A stretch of DNA of 64,000 bases from Streptomyces stelliscabiei (GTDB lineage Bacteria > Actinomycetota > Actinomycetes > Streptomycetales > Streptomycetaceae). The stretch spans positions 62,001-126,000 of the forward strand of contig NZ_JADBGF010000001.1 of assembly GCF_014873495.1 (NCBI RefSeq). Direction: 5' to 3'. Under the pieces are notes generated by a model. The model saw nothing but the letters and a program-made list of their open reading frames with translations. It did not search any database and was not told the origin of the DNA. The translations under genes and the position numbers were made by a program. Below, one piece after another: positions 33,512-42,811 of the stretch (its first letter is position 1; every line of letters starts with the position of its first letter).

Positions 33512-33904
33512 TCAACGGCCACGAGCGTCGGCCGGCAGGGCAAACGCCGCGCCAGCGGTTTCCGCCACCGGCTGACGAGGCCCCTCGCCCCCCACCGTGT
33601 CCGGTCGTCGGCCGGCCATGCGGCATCCGAGACAGTCGGGGTGGCCACCGCGCGCACCCACATCGCGCACGCGCCAGTCCCACTGGTCATCGGGACGGGG
33701 GCCGCTCGGCTTTCCCCACCCGGCCAGGTGGAGCACCCACGTGACCCCCGCAGCGAGTACGACAGTTGCTGCCCCTGCCGCGATCACGAGGGCTGAGACG
33801 GCTGTCACGCCAATGCCGGCGATTGCGAAGCCGACCACGGCGATGAAGGTGCCGGTCCATCCCGCCACCGTGTGACCCATGTCCACATGGCCGTGTGCGC
33901 TCAT
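33512..33904 (-). CDS. HGxxPAAW-like small membrane protein
   Basis: A 130-residue protein. The motif GHTVAGWTG opens two hydrophobic helices (GFAIAGIGVTAVSALVIAAGAA and the following stretch), then WGKPSGPRP and HPDCLGCRMAGR. This matches the short actinobacterial HGxxPAAW membrane family. Relatives end soon after CRMAGR. The last ~30 residues (from RPDTVGG) look like read-through caused by a small deletion. GGGAG lies upstream of the start. Function unknown. Confidence 0.68.
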   Translation of the reverse strand: MSAHGHVDMGHTVAGWTGTFIAVVGFAIAGIGVTAVSALVIAAGAATVVLAAGVTWVLHLAGWGKPSGPRPDDQWDWRVRDVGARGGHPDCLGCRMAGRRPDTVGGEGPRQPVAETAGAAFALPADARGR

Positions 33905-34569
33905 CAGGTTCTCCCAGGTCTCATGGCAATGAGCCGATAGTTCAGGTGCACGAGCATGGGCCGCTCACGCGGTCAACAAATGAGCAAACGGTACTCATCC
34001 GCCGCTACTGAGCCTCTTTCATCCCGTCTTTGCACAGGTCAGAGAGGCGCGGACGGTAAGGACGATGGGGCTGAGGCGGTTGGTCAAGCAGCGTGCCCTC
34101 CATCGCAGGAGCACCAGGAGTCGAGTAGGACGAGGGCGCCTTTCCCGGAGCGCGCGCAGGTGGGCGTGGTCGCGGTTGTACCTGACTGGTAGCGCTCGGG
34201 CAGATCACGGTGTCCGTGGTACGGGGGCGGGCGGTGGCCTCAAAGCCGCGAAGGGGCCTCTCAGGAATGGAAGTCGCAGTGCAGGAACCGCCGTTGCGCG
34301 CCGTTCACGACGATCTCATGCCCGGGCAACTCCTCTGGCCGCCGCCGACCTTGGGAGGCGTGTCGGTAACGGCATCTGCGCGACCCAAGGTGACCGCGGC
34401 AAGGCGGACAACTCGCGAGCGGGACAACCCCGCTGCGGCAACCAGTTGCTTCGCGGTCCGGGCCGCCCGGCAGGCCTCCATTAGAGAGACGAGAACCAGC
34501 TCCGCGCAGTACTCGCCCAGCGGCTGGACTCGGCGACGTGCCACCGGCGCACTCCCCGAGACAGCTTGG
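33905..34569. other. Gene-poor, decayed stretch
   Basis: About 665 bp where no open frame has a recognisable family, ribosome site or consistent codon bias. It separates the small membrane protein from the end of the GtrA-like gene. It may be remnants of lost genes. Confidence 0.4.
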
Positions 34570-35451
34570 TCAACTGCTCGTCGAGGGTGAACGCGCCGGC
34601 CTCTGCCTGCAGCCTCGCGGCTCGGCGAAACGCGGAGGCGCGGTCCCACGTGCTCTGTCTACCTCAAGGAGCCCCTCTGCAGGCTTTGCGGAGTGCGGCA
34701 AGCCTTCAGCCCCTGTGGCTGCAGGGACACAGCGAGGGCGAACAAGTCGGAGAAGCGGCCTAGGCGCAGACGCAGACGCAGACCGGCCTGACCGTCCGGG
34801 CGGCATGCCTGCCTGCACGGTCGACACCGCTGCGGCCGTCCTCACCCCCGCACATGACGGCTCGCTCGTCGGCTGTGCGGCCCTGGGCCGCGACGTCGCA
34901 ACGCGTCGAGACGTGACTTCGCCCGCCTGCCGCACCCCAGCGGGGCCGTCGTCCTGCACCGCGGCCGAACTGCCGGCGAAGACGACCAGGTGCAGAACGA
35001 GGAATCGCCCGATTCCGGCGAGGCCGGAAGCGCCGAGGTAGACGACCTGTTCACTCAGCATGCCGGCCGACGGCTGCAGCAGGTGCAGGAAGAACGTCGC
35101 CGCACAGGTCATCACGTAGGCAGCCGAGGCCGACCCGGCGGACTGCCAGTGCTGGCGCCATCCGGCACGCCTACCGGCCTGGAAGGTGAAGCGTGCGTGC
35201 AGTTCTGTGCACAAAAGAGTTGAAGCTGCGGTGACCAGCGCGTTCGCCATCGCCCACGGCATCAGTGCGGCCATCAGCGCCACGGCCGGGCCGGAAGCGA
35301 GACCGACACCCCCGCCGCACAGGACGAACCGGGCGAAGGTGGCGAGCGGGCCGGGCTGGGGCCGGTGCTCCCCGTCCGCGCCGGCCGCCGACCGGCCTGT
35401 GCGCTGCGCCTTGGACGCCGCACCGGACTTTGAGGGGAGCAGCGGTTTCAT
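34570..35451 (-). CDS. GtrA-like membrane protein with an extended tail
   Basis: The first ~165 residues match the GtrA/DPMS-like family: FARFVLCGGGVGLASG, then NALVTAASTLLCTELHARFTF and a last helix near GRFLVLHLVVFAG. They form four transmembrane helices. GtrA proteins act as polyprenyl-linked sugar flippases or their accessories. The remaining ~125 residues are Arg/Ser/Pro-rich without a domain and may come from loss of the original stop. A pair of 30-bp operator-like dyads lies 61 bp upstream of the start. Confidence 0.65.
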   Translation of the reverse strand: MKPLLPSKSGAASKAQRTGRSAAGADGEHRPQPGPLATFARFVLCGGGVGLASGPAVALMAALMPWAMANALVTAASTLLCTELHARFTFQAGRRAGWRQHWQSAGSASAAYVMTCAATFFLHLLQPSAGMLSEQVVYLGASGLAGIGRFLVLHLVVFAGSSAAVQDDGPAGVRQAGEVTSRRVATSRPRAAQPTSEPSCAGVRTAAAVSTVQAGMPPGRSGRSASASAPRPLLRLVRPRCVPAATGAEGLPHSAKPAEGLLEVDRARGTAPPRFAEPRGCRQRPARSPSTSS

Positions 35452-36135
35452 GGCGGTCGCCTTCCGGTCCAGGGGCCGTCGGCCTCGGTGCGATGAGGTG
35501 CGGAACAGAAGGCCTACAAGCGTTGGCCATCATGCGTTGACAAGAGTGCCAGCCCTAGGGCACGAAAGTCAACGCCAGTTGGCCTACAGTTGTTGGCATA
35601 GCGTCGGAGGCCGGTGGCACCACCGCCCGCCGGCGCTTCTACCGCGTCGCGGTCGCCCCTTTTGAAGTCGACCGCAGGCGCTTCGCAGCCTGCAAGCGCA
35701 CCACCACCGCGCCGGTGCCGCCGATGCCGACCGACACCCCCTCGACCTCACTCCGGTTCCAGTGACGACCTTGTCGGATCCCGGATGCACCTTCCCTCTC
35801 CCGGGCAGTCACGCACCCGGCGAAATCGTGCCCCTAGCCGACGGTCCGGCGTTTGCCCGTCACAGCGTCCAGTACGGCGCGGCTGCCCCTCGGCGAGTTT
35901 GCCGCGGCGGTGACGCCCGTGCCACGTCTGCGGGCGCCCGGAGGTGGAGGCCCGCGGAGTTCCGTCCCGGGAATGTGTCAACGCCGTCGTCGCCCGGTCG
36001 CTGCAGAGCTGGAGCCTTACGGCAGTCCCCACCCTTGGGGCGCAACGGACCGCCCGGGCAAGGCGTCACGCCGCGTTCACGCGGCATACGGGCGACCGGC
36101 GGCGTCCCGGATTGCGCCGGCCTTCGCCCCGGCTC
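35452..36135. other. Upstream region of the GtrA-like gene and decayed spacer
   Basis: The first ~150 bp hold the operator pair. The rest (35600-36135) contains no recognisable gene, though several frames stay open because of the high GC. It may hold a lost rightward gene once controlled by the same operators. Confidence 0.4.
35512..35597. promoter_or_regulatory. Pair of 30-bp operator-like dyads (locus 1)
   Basis: Copies at 35512-35541 and 35568-35597, with starts 56 bp apart. Pattern: G(T/C)C-(A/T)AC, 4 bases, GTTGGCC, 3 bases, 4 bases, GTTG(A/G)C. The same pairs occur near a TetR/MFS locus and an FAD monooxygenase gene, so this is probably a shared TetR-type operator. It lies just upstream of the GtrA-like gene. 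Confidence 0.72.
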
Positions 36136-36741
36136 TCATTCATCGGCGGATCGGGCCGGACGGAGAAGTGCGCCAAGTCCTGGAGCCAGGAGGTCGACGA
36201 TCCGCTCGGAGTCCATGACGGCGAGCGGGTTCAGCCTGAGAACGTAACGGCTGAAGATCAGTCCGAGAGTTGTCGTCAGCACGGCCCCCGCTCGTTCCGC
36301 GGCGTCGGTTCCGCCGATGCGTTCCGCCAGCCGGGCGCTCAGTTCCCGCTCGACGTACTCGCGGAACGCACGCAGGAGCGCCGGGTCCCGCTGGGCCTGG
36401 GTGACCAGCAGCGTCAGCGAACCACCGAGTGCCGGGTCGTCCCATACGGCCAGGACAGCCCGGATGATCTGCTGAGGCATCTGCTCGGGATCACCCTCGA
36501 GCACGCGGGCCATCACCTGGCCCGGGCTGATTCCGAGCGCCATCGCTCCACCGAACAGCCCTTGCTTGGAGCCGAAGTGATAGCTGATCAGGGCCGGGTC
36601 CACGTCGGCTGCCGACGCAACGGCTCGCATCGTCGTCGCGTTGTAGCCGTGCTGCAGAAACGCCGTCTTCGCCGCCGCCAGAATCCTCTCCTTGGCGTCG
36701 GAGCCTCCACGTGGACGTCCGCGAGATTTATTCATCATCAT
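36136..36741 (-). CDS. TetR-family regulator
   Basis: A 201-residue TetR protein. The N-terminal helix-turn-helix reads RILAAAKTAFLQHGYNATTMRAV, then ALISYHFGSKQGLF. The C-terminal ligand domain belongs to the TetR_C group with FSRYVLRLNPL. It starts at MMMNKSRGRP. It lies back to back with the gap before the GtrA-like gene and close to a secreted protein gene. Its targets are not evident; the start region has AT-rich half-sites but no strong palindrome. Confidence 0.88.
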   Translation of the reverse strand: MMMNKSRGRPRGGSDAKERILAAAKTAFLQHGYNATTMRAVASAADVDPALISYHFGSKQGLFGGAMALGISPGQVMARVLEGDPEQMPQQIIRAVLAVWDDPALGGSLTLLVTQAQRDPALLRAFREYVERELSARLAERIGGTDAAERAGAVLTTTLGLIFSRYVLRLNPLAVMDSERIVDLLAPGLGALLRPARSADE

Positions 36742-36867
36742 TGAATATCATGGGGCGGAAACCCTCGTGTGGCGCGCAGGTGCTCACACAACCCAGGTCA
36801 CGCCCCTGGCGCCCAGCGGGCGACCGGGGACGACGACCGCGGCGGTGAGCGCCGCCGCCCTGCGGGC

Positions 36868-37728
36868 TCAGCGGGTGATGTCGACAAAGACCATGGGCCG
36901 GTCGGCGACGGTGTGGAACGCGGCCTCGTTGCGGCCCCACCAGTGACCGGTCGGTTTGCCGGTGACCGCGTCGGCCTGGACGAAGATCGTTCCCCGGCCG
37001 GCGCCGCTCCATTCCTTCGTGGCAAGCCCCGGAGAGCCCTCGACCCGGCTGTCCCGGAATGCCCAGTGTGACGACGTCCTGGATGAGAAGGCGACGCCGT
37101 GCGGGGCGGAGGTGCTGTCGGAAACCCTGACTGCGTACTCCTGGGTGGCGCTGTTGCCGTCGCGCTCGAACGGTGTCACGGACTGCACGACCATCATGTG
37201 CCCGGTAGCGCCCCCGTCCGAGCCGTCCAGGTACTTCACCGCGATGACGGAACCCGCATGCAGGTCGCTGACCCGCTGTGCGGAGGGGCGGCTGACGTGA
37301 TCGCTCATGTCATCGAGCGCACCGCCGGCGGAGGTGTCGGTGAAGGCGTCGTAGTACTGCTCCGAGGAAGGGCTGCGGAAGCCGATACCGGAGGTGAACC
37401 ACGCGTCGGTGGCCCAGGAATAGGCATGTTTCATCGAGGCGGTGAGGAACTGCGCGCACTTGGCCTCGACCTGATAGGAGCTGGGATTCCCGGGCGTGCC
37501 CCAGACGACCGTGGCTGTGGCGGAGTCCGTGTGGTCGAGAGCACCGGGGTAGAAGTTCTCCGGGTCCTGTCCTGGCCAGCCGAGTGTCGCGAGTTGGTCG
37601 ATGATCTCGTTCTCGGCGGCCACCAGGGGGGCGCCGTCTTCGGTTCCGGCTGCCTGCGCCGTCGTCGGCATGACCGCCAGAACAACGGCTGTCGACACTG
37701 CGCACAGGGGGCCTATGAGCTTGTTCAT
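36868..37728 (-). CDS. Secreted protein of unknown function, amidase-like Cys/His pattern
   Basis: A 286-residue exported protein. It has a signal peptide with the core LIGPLCAVSTAVVLAV and an AQA cleavage site near residue 26. The mature part contains EAKCAQFLTASMKHAY and, about 100 residues later, GHMMVVQSV. This resembles the Cys...His order of NlpC/P60 and CHAP-type peptidases, but the match is weak. An aromatic C-terminus (GHWWGRNEAAFH) follows. It could be a cell-wall hydrolase or an inert secreted protein. Confidence 0.75.
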   Translation of the reverse strand: MNKLIGPLCAVSTAVVLAVMPTTAQAAGTEDGAPLVAAENEIIDQLATLGWPGQDPENFYPGALDHTDSATATVVWGTPGNPSSYQVEAKCAQFLTASMKHAYSWATDAWFTSGIGFRSPSSEQYYDAFTDTSAGGALDDMSDHVSRPSAQRVSDLHAGSVIAVKYLDGSDGGATGHMMVVQSVTPFERDGNSATQEYAVRVSDSTSAPHGVAFSSRTSSHWAFRDSRVEGSPGLATKEWSGAGRGTIFVQADAVTGKPTGHWWGRNEAAFHTVADRPMVFVDITR

Positions 37729-38709
37729 CGTGCTGATCTTCTTCTTTCTGTGATGCTGTTCTGTCGCGGCGGAGTTGGTTACTTGCCGCGGGGGTGATCG
37801 AGCGGCACAGCCGGATGTCGTGCAGTGCCGCAGGCCGGATCAGCCATCGCGCGGCGCCGTGCAACGGGAACCGGCCGCCCTGCCGTCTCAGCGGCCCGCC
37901 GACGTCCCCGGAGCGGGCGAGTCCGGGCCCCGCACTGAGGGGCGTTCCAGGTCGGCCGCCCTCCCTCACCGCGAAGCCTCCCGCCTTTGGCACCGCTCCA
38001 GTTGCTCGGGCAAGCAGGGTCAGTCAACCGCGAGCCGGGGAAGCTGAGATGAGTAATCTCTGCCCATCCGGGCGGCCGGGGGCAGGCCATAGGCGCTGGC
38101 TCTGATCTCAGACATACGAGGTGGCCGCGGCCGCGCTGTGCCGATCGCGTCCGGGAGCGACGTATCAGGTCGCCGCTGATCTGGGACCGTCTCGAAACGC
38201 TCCGGAGGCGGAGCGGGCCGCCGAGCAGCCCTGCGCTGTTGTAGACGCGTCACGCGGCTATGCGCAGGAAAGGTCCGCGAGGCCGCAGGAGGAACGCTTC
38301 CTGTTCGGCGGCCGCACCGCTCCGGCGTGAAGCGGCCGTGCACCATCCTCACCGCCCCTGCTCGGTTTCGTGCTGTTGGCACAGAAAATGCGGCCCCACC
38401 GTGCAACCGATGCCGGACCCGCCACCCGGATATGCAAGGTGCACCGCGCCGCGGACGGCATCCGGTGGCGCCCAGATCGCCGCCGAGGTGCGGGAGATGG
38501 GCAGGCGTGTCAACGACGAACGGGCGGCCGGTCATGCACTGGGCCGACCTGACCGGACTGGACTGCGTAGGAAGCGCCGTCCCACCATGAAGGCCGTCGC
38601 ACAGACAGGCGACCTGACCGCTCGCGGCTTCAGCCCCGCGGCGGTGGACACGAGGTGGCCGACGGCACCGCCTGGAGCTCCGGCCGGTTCCGTCGTCTGA
38701 TCTGCCTGT
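37729..38709. other. Long gene-poor stretch
   Basis: About 980 bp. No open frame here has a recognisable family or a convincing start. Frames are long only because of the GC content, and plus- and minus-strand candidates overlap without clear preference. It probably holds the promoter of the secreted protein at its left end and decayed DNA elsewhere. Confidence 0.4.
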
Positions 38710-39291
38710 TCAATGGGCGGACGCCTGCGGTTCGAGGATGCTCCGGATGGCCGGCGTGTAGGCGGCGACGATCTCTTCAGGCGTCATGCGCACTACGGCT
38801 GGGATGCGCAGCAGATAGCGGGTGAGGGCGAGGCCGAGGAGCTGGGCGGAGACCAGCCCGACGTTGTCCTTGGTGGCGGGGCCGAGGGCCGGGGAGACCT
38901 GGGCCGCGAAGATCTCCCGCATGCGGTGCGCCGCCTGGTCGTTCGTGACGGCGGAGCGCAGAAGCAGCAGCAGCGCGTCGTCGGCGCCCTCGTGCTCCCA
39001 GCGGTGCAGGAAGTGCCGCACGAGGGCTTCGGCCCGTTCCTCTGCGGGCGTGGCGGACAGGTCCGGAAGGCGCAGGTCGATGTCGAGGGCGGCGTCGAAG
39101 AGCTGGGCTTTGCTGCCGTAGTAGCGCATGACCATGGAGGGGTCGATGCCTGCGTCGGCCGCGACGGCTCGGATCGTCGTGCGTTCAAAGCCCTGTGCGG
39201 CAAAGCGCTGGCGGGCGGCGTCGAGGATCGCTGTCCGCGTGCGATCGGAGCGGCGCGGACCCGGGGTTGTTTCTGGAGTGTCTACTGTCAT
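38710..39291 (-). CDS. TetR-family repressor, likely owner of the 30-bp operators
   Basis: A 193-residue TetR protein. The helix-turn-helix reads ILDAARQRFAAQGFERTTIRAV, then PSMVMRYYGSKAQLF, and the ligand domain is of the TetR_C_17-like type (LSATPAEERAEALVRHFL). The start is ATG 39291. A 30-bp dyad begins at the very next base (39292) and a second one 55 bp on, both between this gene and the divergent MFS exporter. This is the standard arrangement of an autoregulated TetR/efflux pair. Confidence 0.9.
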   Translation of the reverse strand: MTVDTPETTPGPRRSDRTRTAILDAARQRFAAQGFERTTIRAVAADAGIDPSMVMRYYGSKAQLFDAALDIDLRLPDLSATPAEERAEALVRHFLHRWEHEGADDALLLLLRSAVTNDQAAHRMREIFAAQVSPALGPATKDNVGLVSAQLLGLALTRYLLRIPAVVRMTPEEIVAAYTPAIRSILEPQASAH

Positions 39292-39376
39292 GCCAACAAA
39301 TGTAGGCCACCGCGCGTTGACTTTCCATCTCCACGGGTGCATTAATGTCAACGGCGGTTGGCCAACACTTGTTGAC
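39292..39376. promoter_or_regulatory. Pair of 30-bp operator-like dyads (locus 2, tetR-MFS intergenic)
   Basis: Copies at 39292-39321 and 39347-39376, with starts 55 bp apart. The second is the clearest dyad (GTCAACGGCGGTTGGCC, then 13 bases ending GTTGAC). They cover the space where the promoters of the TetR gene and the exporter should lie. The promoter/leader of the exporter continues to 39579. Confidence 0.78.
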
Positions 39377-39579
39377 GACTGTGTCCCATCTCCGTGCCGC
39401 CCGTCCGGGCGCCGGGAGGGGCCAGCATCGCCGGTCTCGGCCAGCGCCCTGCCCCCACCAACTGCGCGCTCCGCGCGCTACGCACTGCGCTGCCTGCCCA
39501 TGGCGCACTTCCATGGCCCGCGCCATGGAAGCCGCTCACCGCACCAGCGCACTCCGTCCAGCGGGAAAGGACGCCTCTC

Positions 39580-41127
39580 ATGAACCGAGGCCTCACAGCA
39601 CAAGGTCACAAAGTAGTGCGCCACGGCGCGGTACTGGCCGTCACATGCCTGGCTCTGGCAACCGTCGTCTCGGCCATGGCATCGCTGAACGTGGCCCTGC
39701 CGGACATCGCCCGTGAGACCCACGCAAGTCAGACGCAGCTGTCGTGGATCATCGACGCCTACAGCCTGGTGTTCGCCGCCCTCCTGCTGCTGGCGGCGAC
39801 CCTGGGCGACCGGTTCGGCCGGCGCCGGGCCCTGCTGGGCGGCCTCGCTCTGTTCGCAGCAGGCTCGGCCGCGGCGACCTTCTCTTCGGAACCCGGGGTT
39901 CTCATCGCCCTGCGGGCTTTGCTGGGGGTGGCGGCCGCCTTCGTCATGCCCGCCACGCTCTCGACCATCACCAGCACCTTTCCCCGCGAGGAGAGGACAC
40001 GCGCGGTCAGCATCTGGGCGGCAGTCGCGGGAGCGAGCGCCATATTGGGGCTGCTGACCTCGGGGGCCGTGCTTGAAGTGTGGTCCTGGCGGTCTGTCTT
40101 CTGGGTGAACGTGGTTCTGGCGGTCGTAGCGTTCGTCGGCGCCTACGTCTTCGTGCCGGAGTCGGCCGAAGCCGACAGGCAGCGCGTCGATACGATCGGC
40201 GCAGCACTCACGGTCGTCGGCCTGGGAATCTTGGTCTACTCGGTCATCCAGGCGCCCGAGCACGGCTGGGGCAGCACGCGCACCCTGGCAGGCATAGCCA
40301 TCGGGCTCGCCGTCCTGGCCGCCTTCGTCGCCTGGGAGCTGCGCCACCCCCACCCCCTGCTGGACCCCCGGCTCTTCCGCAACAGGCCGTTCGCCGCGGG
40401 GACTTTGTCGATCACCTTGCAGTTCTTCGCGTTCTTCGGGTTCATCTTCGTCGTCATGCAGTACCTGCAGCTCGTGCGAGGGGACAGTGCGCTGATCGCT
40501 GCCCTGAGTGTGCTGCCCATGCCCGCCGCGATGATTCCGAGCGCCCGGCTGTCCCCGAAGCTGGCGGCACGTGTCGGCGCTCGCCGTCCCTGGATCGCAG
40601 GGCTGATCGCCGTCGCCGTCGGTCTGAGCGTGCTCGCCGAGCTCGACAAGACGAGCTCCTACTGGCTCGTCGTGACGGGGCTCATTCCCCTGGGTGCCGG
40701 GATGGGCCTGGCCATGACGCCCGCCACCGCGGCCATCACCGACGCGCTGCCCGCCCGCCTGCAGAACGTGGGCTCCGCGGTGAACGACCTGTCCCGTGAA
40801 CTGGGCGGCGCCCTGGGAATCGCCGTGCTCGGCAGTGCGCTGCACGCCGGCTACCGCAATACTCTCGACACCGAGGGGCTCCCGGCTCACGTGGCCGAGG
40901 CAGCTCGCTCATCTCTCGCCGCAGCCAACATCGTCGGCACCAGGACAGGCGACACCGCCCTGGTCAATCAGGCCCGCGATGCCTTCGCCTCCGGTCTGCA
41001 CCTCGCTCTCGTCACCGGAGCAGGAGCAGCCGTCCTGGGTGCGGCATCGGTCGCCTTCCTTCTGCGGCGCTCCCCCGACACCAGTGACAGCGCCGACGGT
41101 TTCGACGGCACCGCCACGGAGGGATGA
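39580..41127 (+). CDS. MFS drug/metabolite exporter (DHA2, 14 helices)
   Basis: A 515-residue EmrB/QacA-type antiporter. It has LNVALPDIARETHAS near the first helix, LGDRFGRRRALLGG as the loop-2 motif A, and GASAILGLLTSGAVLEVWSWRSVFWVN as antiporter motif C and helix 5. It is the divergent partner of the TetR gene and carries that operator pair upstream. It is a close paralogue of the exporter at 44.2 kb. The substrate is unknown, probably a hydrophobic or aromatic compound sensed by the TetR protein. Confidence 0.92.
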   Translation: MNRGLTAQGHKVVRHGAVLAVTCLALATVVSAMASLNVALPDIARETHASQTQLSWIIDAYSLVFAALLLLAATLGDRFGRRRALLGGLALFAAGSAAATFSSEPGVLIALRALLGVAAAFVMPATLSTITSTFPREERTRAVSIWAAVAGASAILGLLTSGAVLEVWSWRSVFWVNVVLAVVAFVGAYVFVPESAEADRQRVDTIGAALTVVGLGILVYSVIQAPEHGWGSTRTLAGIAIGLAVLAAFVAWELRHPHPLLDPRLFRNRPFAAGTLSITLQFFAFFGFIFVVMQYLQLVRGDSALIAALSVLPMPAAMIPSARLSPKLAARVGARRPWIAGLIAVAVGLSVLAELDKTSSYWLVVTGLIPLGAGMGLAMTPATAAITDALPARLQNVGSAVNDLSRELGGALGIAVLGSALHAGYRNTLDTEGLPAHVAEAARSSLAAANIVGTRTGDTALVNQARDAFASGLHLALVTGAGAAVLGAASVAFLLRRSPDTSDSADGFDGTATEG

Positions 41128-41150
41128 CCGGCTCCCGCTCTCCTCCCCCA

Positions 41151-41188
41151 CGCTGCCTGTGCCCCGCCTCGTGCCGGCACAGGCAGCG
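41151..41188 (+). terminator. Hairpin after the MFS exporter
   Basis: CGCTGCCTGTGCC at 41151-41163 pairs exactly with 41176-41188 across a 12-base loop, 24 bases beyond the exporter stop. Confidence 0.8.
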
Positions 41189-41457
41189 TCGTGCTCGGCC
41201 AAGGCCGTGAGGCCGGGATGGCGCATTGCGGCTTCTGCACGTCGTGGTCCCCCACGGCTGATCGCACCTGCGGCAGCTGTGGGAGGCACTGACGCGATGC
41301 GACGTCCTCGCCCTCGGGGTCGACGACCTGCACAACCTCGCAGAACTGGCGCCAAACACACCGGCGAGGAAGTCGCCGATCAAGGGCTACGAGGCTTCTC
41401 CGGGCTTCCGAGCTGTTGCGGTGCCGATGTTCTCGTGTTGATGCAGCTGAATGTACA
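41189..41457. other. Spacer with an unidentified coding trace
   Basis: A plus-strand frame through 41267-41425 reads LWEALTRCDVLALGVDDLHNLAEL and looks more protein-like than its surroundings, but lacks a start and ends without a recognisable family. It could be the remnant of a lost gene. Confidence 0.3.
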
Positions 41458-41640
41458 CAGCGCAACAGGTGTGGCGCTATCGACGGCCTCGGTGACGTAG
41501 CAGTAGACGGTGGTGGTGCCGATCCCGAAACCGGCCGCGCGCTGGCATGGGTCTGGCGGTTGCGAAGGTGGGCGAGAGTGAGCAGAGCCTGCCGGCCCGC
41601 GCTCAGGCGCCGCCATCGCGCGCCGAAAGCGCTCCGGCGT
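41458..41640 (-). pseudogene. IS5-type transposase N-terminal fragment
   Basis: The minus strand encodes RLSAGRQALLTLAHLRNRQTHA and, in the next frame, AAGFGIGTTTVYCYVTEAVD. Together they match the N-terminal helix-turn-helix block of IS5-type transposases (GRQALL...LAHLR...AAGFG). The frameshift between them and the absence of any catalytic domain show it is a scar. Confidence 0.62.
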
Positions 41641-41776
41641 TCAGTCAGGCGAGGGCGAGCTAGCGGAGGGCAGAGCTGGCCACGGCGACGCCGGACGGGT
41701 AGACAAGCATGCGAAGCCTCCAGTAGGGACGGTTCTCTTGGCGGGAAACCCAACTACCAGGGGCTTCATCCGTCTG

Positions 41777-42106
41777 TCAGACGCACTGCCCAGCCGACGT
41801 CGTTGGAAAGGGCTCAGTGCGTCCCAGCTCGGTTCGGGCGGGACTCCTCCTCGTCGCTTCATGCCTGGCGGTTCGGAGCAGTTCCGCGCGTTCCTCCTCG
41901 CCGGTACCGCCCCACACACCCGACATCTGTGCGGTGCCGAGGGCGTAGGACAGACACTCGACCCTCACCGGGCAGCGGGCGCAGACGCGTTTGGCGGCGG
42001 CGACCTCCCGCAGCGCCGGCCCGGTGGTGCCCACGGGGAAGAACAGCTCGGGGTCCTCGCCCACGCAGGCGGCAGCGCGCAACCATTTCATCTCATTCCA
42101 CGGCAC
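41777..42106 (-). CDS. WhiB-like [4Fe-4S] regulatory protein
   Basis: A 109-residue Wbl protein. The cluster ligands are Cys14 (AAACVGEDPELFFP) and the C-x2-C-x5-C block VCARCPVRVECL. The turn GVWGGTGEEER and a basic C-terminal part follow. The GTG at 42106 has GAAGG upstream; an ATG five codons later is an alternative. Wbl proteins bind sigma factors and control development or drug response in actinobacteria. It stands alone, so its target set cannot be read from context. Confidence 0.9.
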   Translation of the reverse strand: MPWNEMKWLRAAACVGEDPELFFPVGTTGPALREVAAAKRVCARCPVRVECLSYALGTAQMSGVWGGTGEEERAELLRTARHEATRRSPARTELGRTEPFPTTSAGQCV

Positions 42107-42219
42107 AACTTTGCCTTCTTTGCTGTAGAACGTGATTTTTCGTCATCCGAAGTTCCCCAGCTGTATCTGGAGACCGACCTTACTCATTTCTCACTGAGTG
42201 CCCGCCCAGTCGCCCGTCG

Positions 42220-42454
42220 TCAGGCTTTATAGGTGAGCGCATATTGCTCAGCCGGTGTATCCCCGCCGAAATCCTTCAAGCTGAATTCGACCTTGCCGTT
42301 GTCGCGCAAGACGTTCGATACCTCGGTCTTCCACAGGGTGATCGGCTTCCCCTTGGACCTGCCGACCACTCCCCTGAATTCGTCGCCGCTGAAGGTAGAC
42401 CTCCTGGATGTCTTTGGCCAGTGCTGCCGATTGCTTGCCGGTTCCGAGCGCCAT
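42220..42454 (-). pseudogene. Hypothetical protein gene with a frameshift
   Basis: From ATG 42454 the frame reads MALGTGKQSAALAKDIQEV. The protein-like sequence then continues in another frame as SGDEFRGVVGRSKGKPITLW and KVEFSLKDFGGDTPAEQYAL to the TGA at 42220. Lower GC and Lys-rich composition differ from the neighbours and suggest foreign origin. I do not recognise the family. Confidence 0.45.
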
Positions 42455-42811
42455 GGTTCCGGTCGGGAGGCTGTCGAGAGTGGGCCCTTTACACCTCCAA
42501 GGTCCGCCACCGCAGCTCGCACATGCCAGGCGCCGAAGGACACATTCACACGCTCCGGTGCCCGTGGCCCCGATAGGAGTGAGGTGGATCTCGAGGTCTG
42601 CCACGCATTGTCGAACCAGGCCCGGGTTACGGGATTGGGAAGCGGCGGCCGCTGGGACCTGACTGATCGCCGCATGCACCCAGCTGCGGCGCGCCCGCCC
42701 GCCCGCCCGCTCGTCCGCGGCCTGCGGCATCCGGAAGACGCGCCGCGGACGTGCCGCACCTGCTCCTTCGCGACGGCCTGCGTTGGCCGGCGCGATGGTG
42801 TGTACGGTGCA
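42455..42811. other. Spacer downstream of the enoyl-CoA hydratase gene
   Basis: About 350 bp with no convincing gene. The GCCCGCCCGCCCGCCCG run near 42691-42707 is a low-complexity tract. Nothing else was recognised. Confidence 0.35.

Noticed and set aside
42691..42707. GCCC-repeat tract as a regulatory repeat
   Set aside because: It is a short low-complexity tract of a kind common in this GC-rich DNA and has no second copy.
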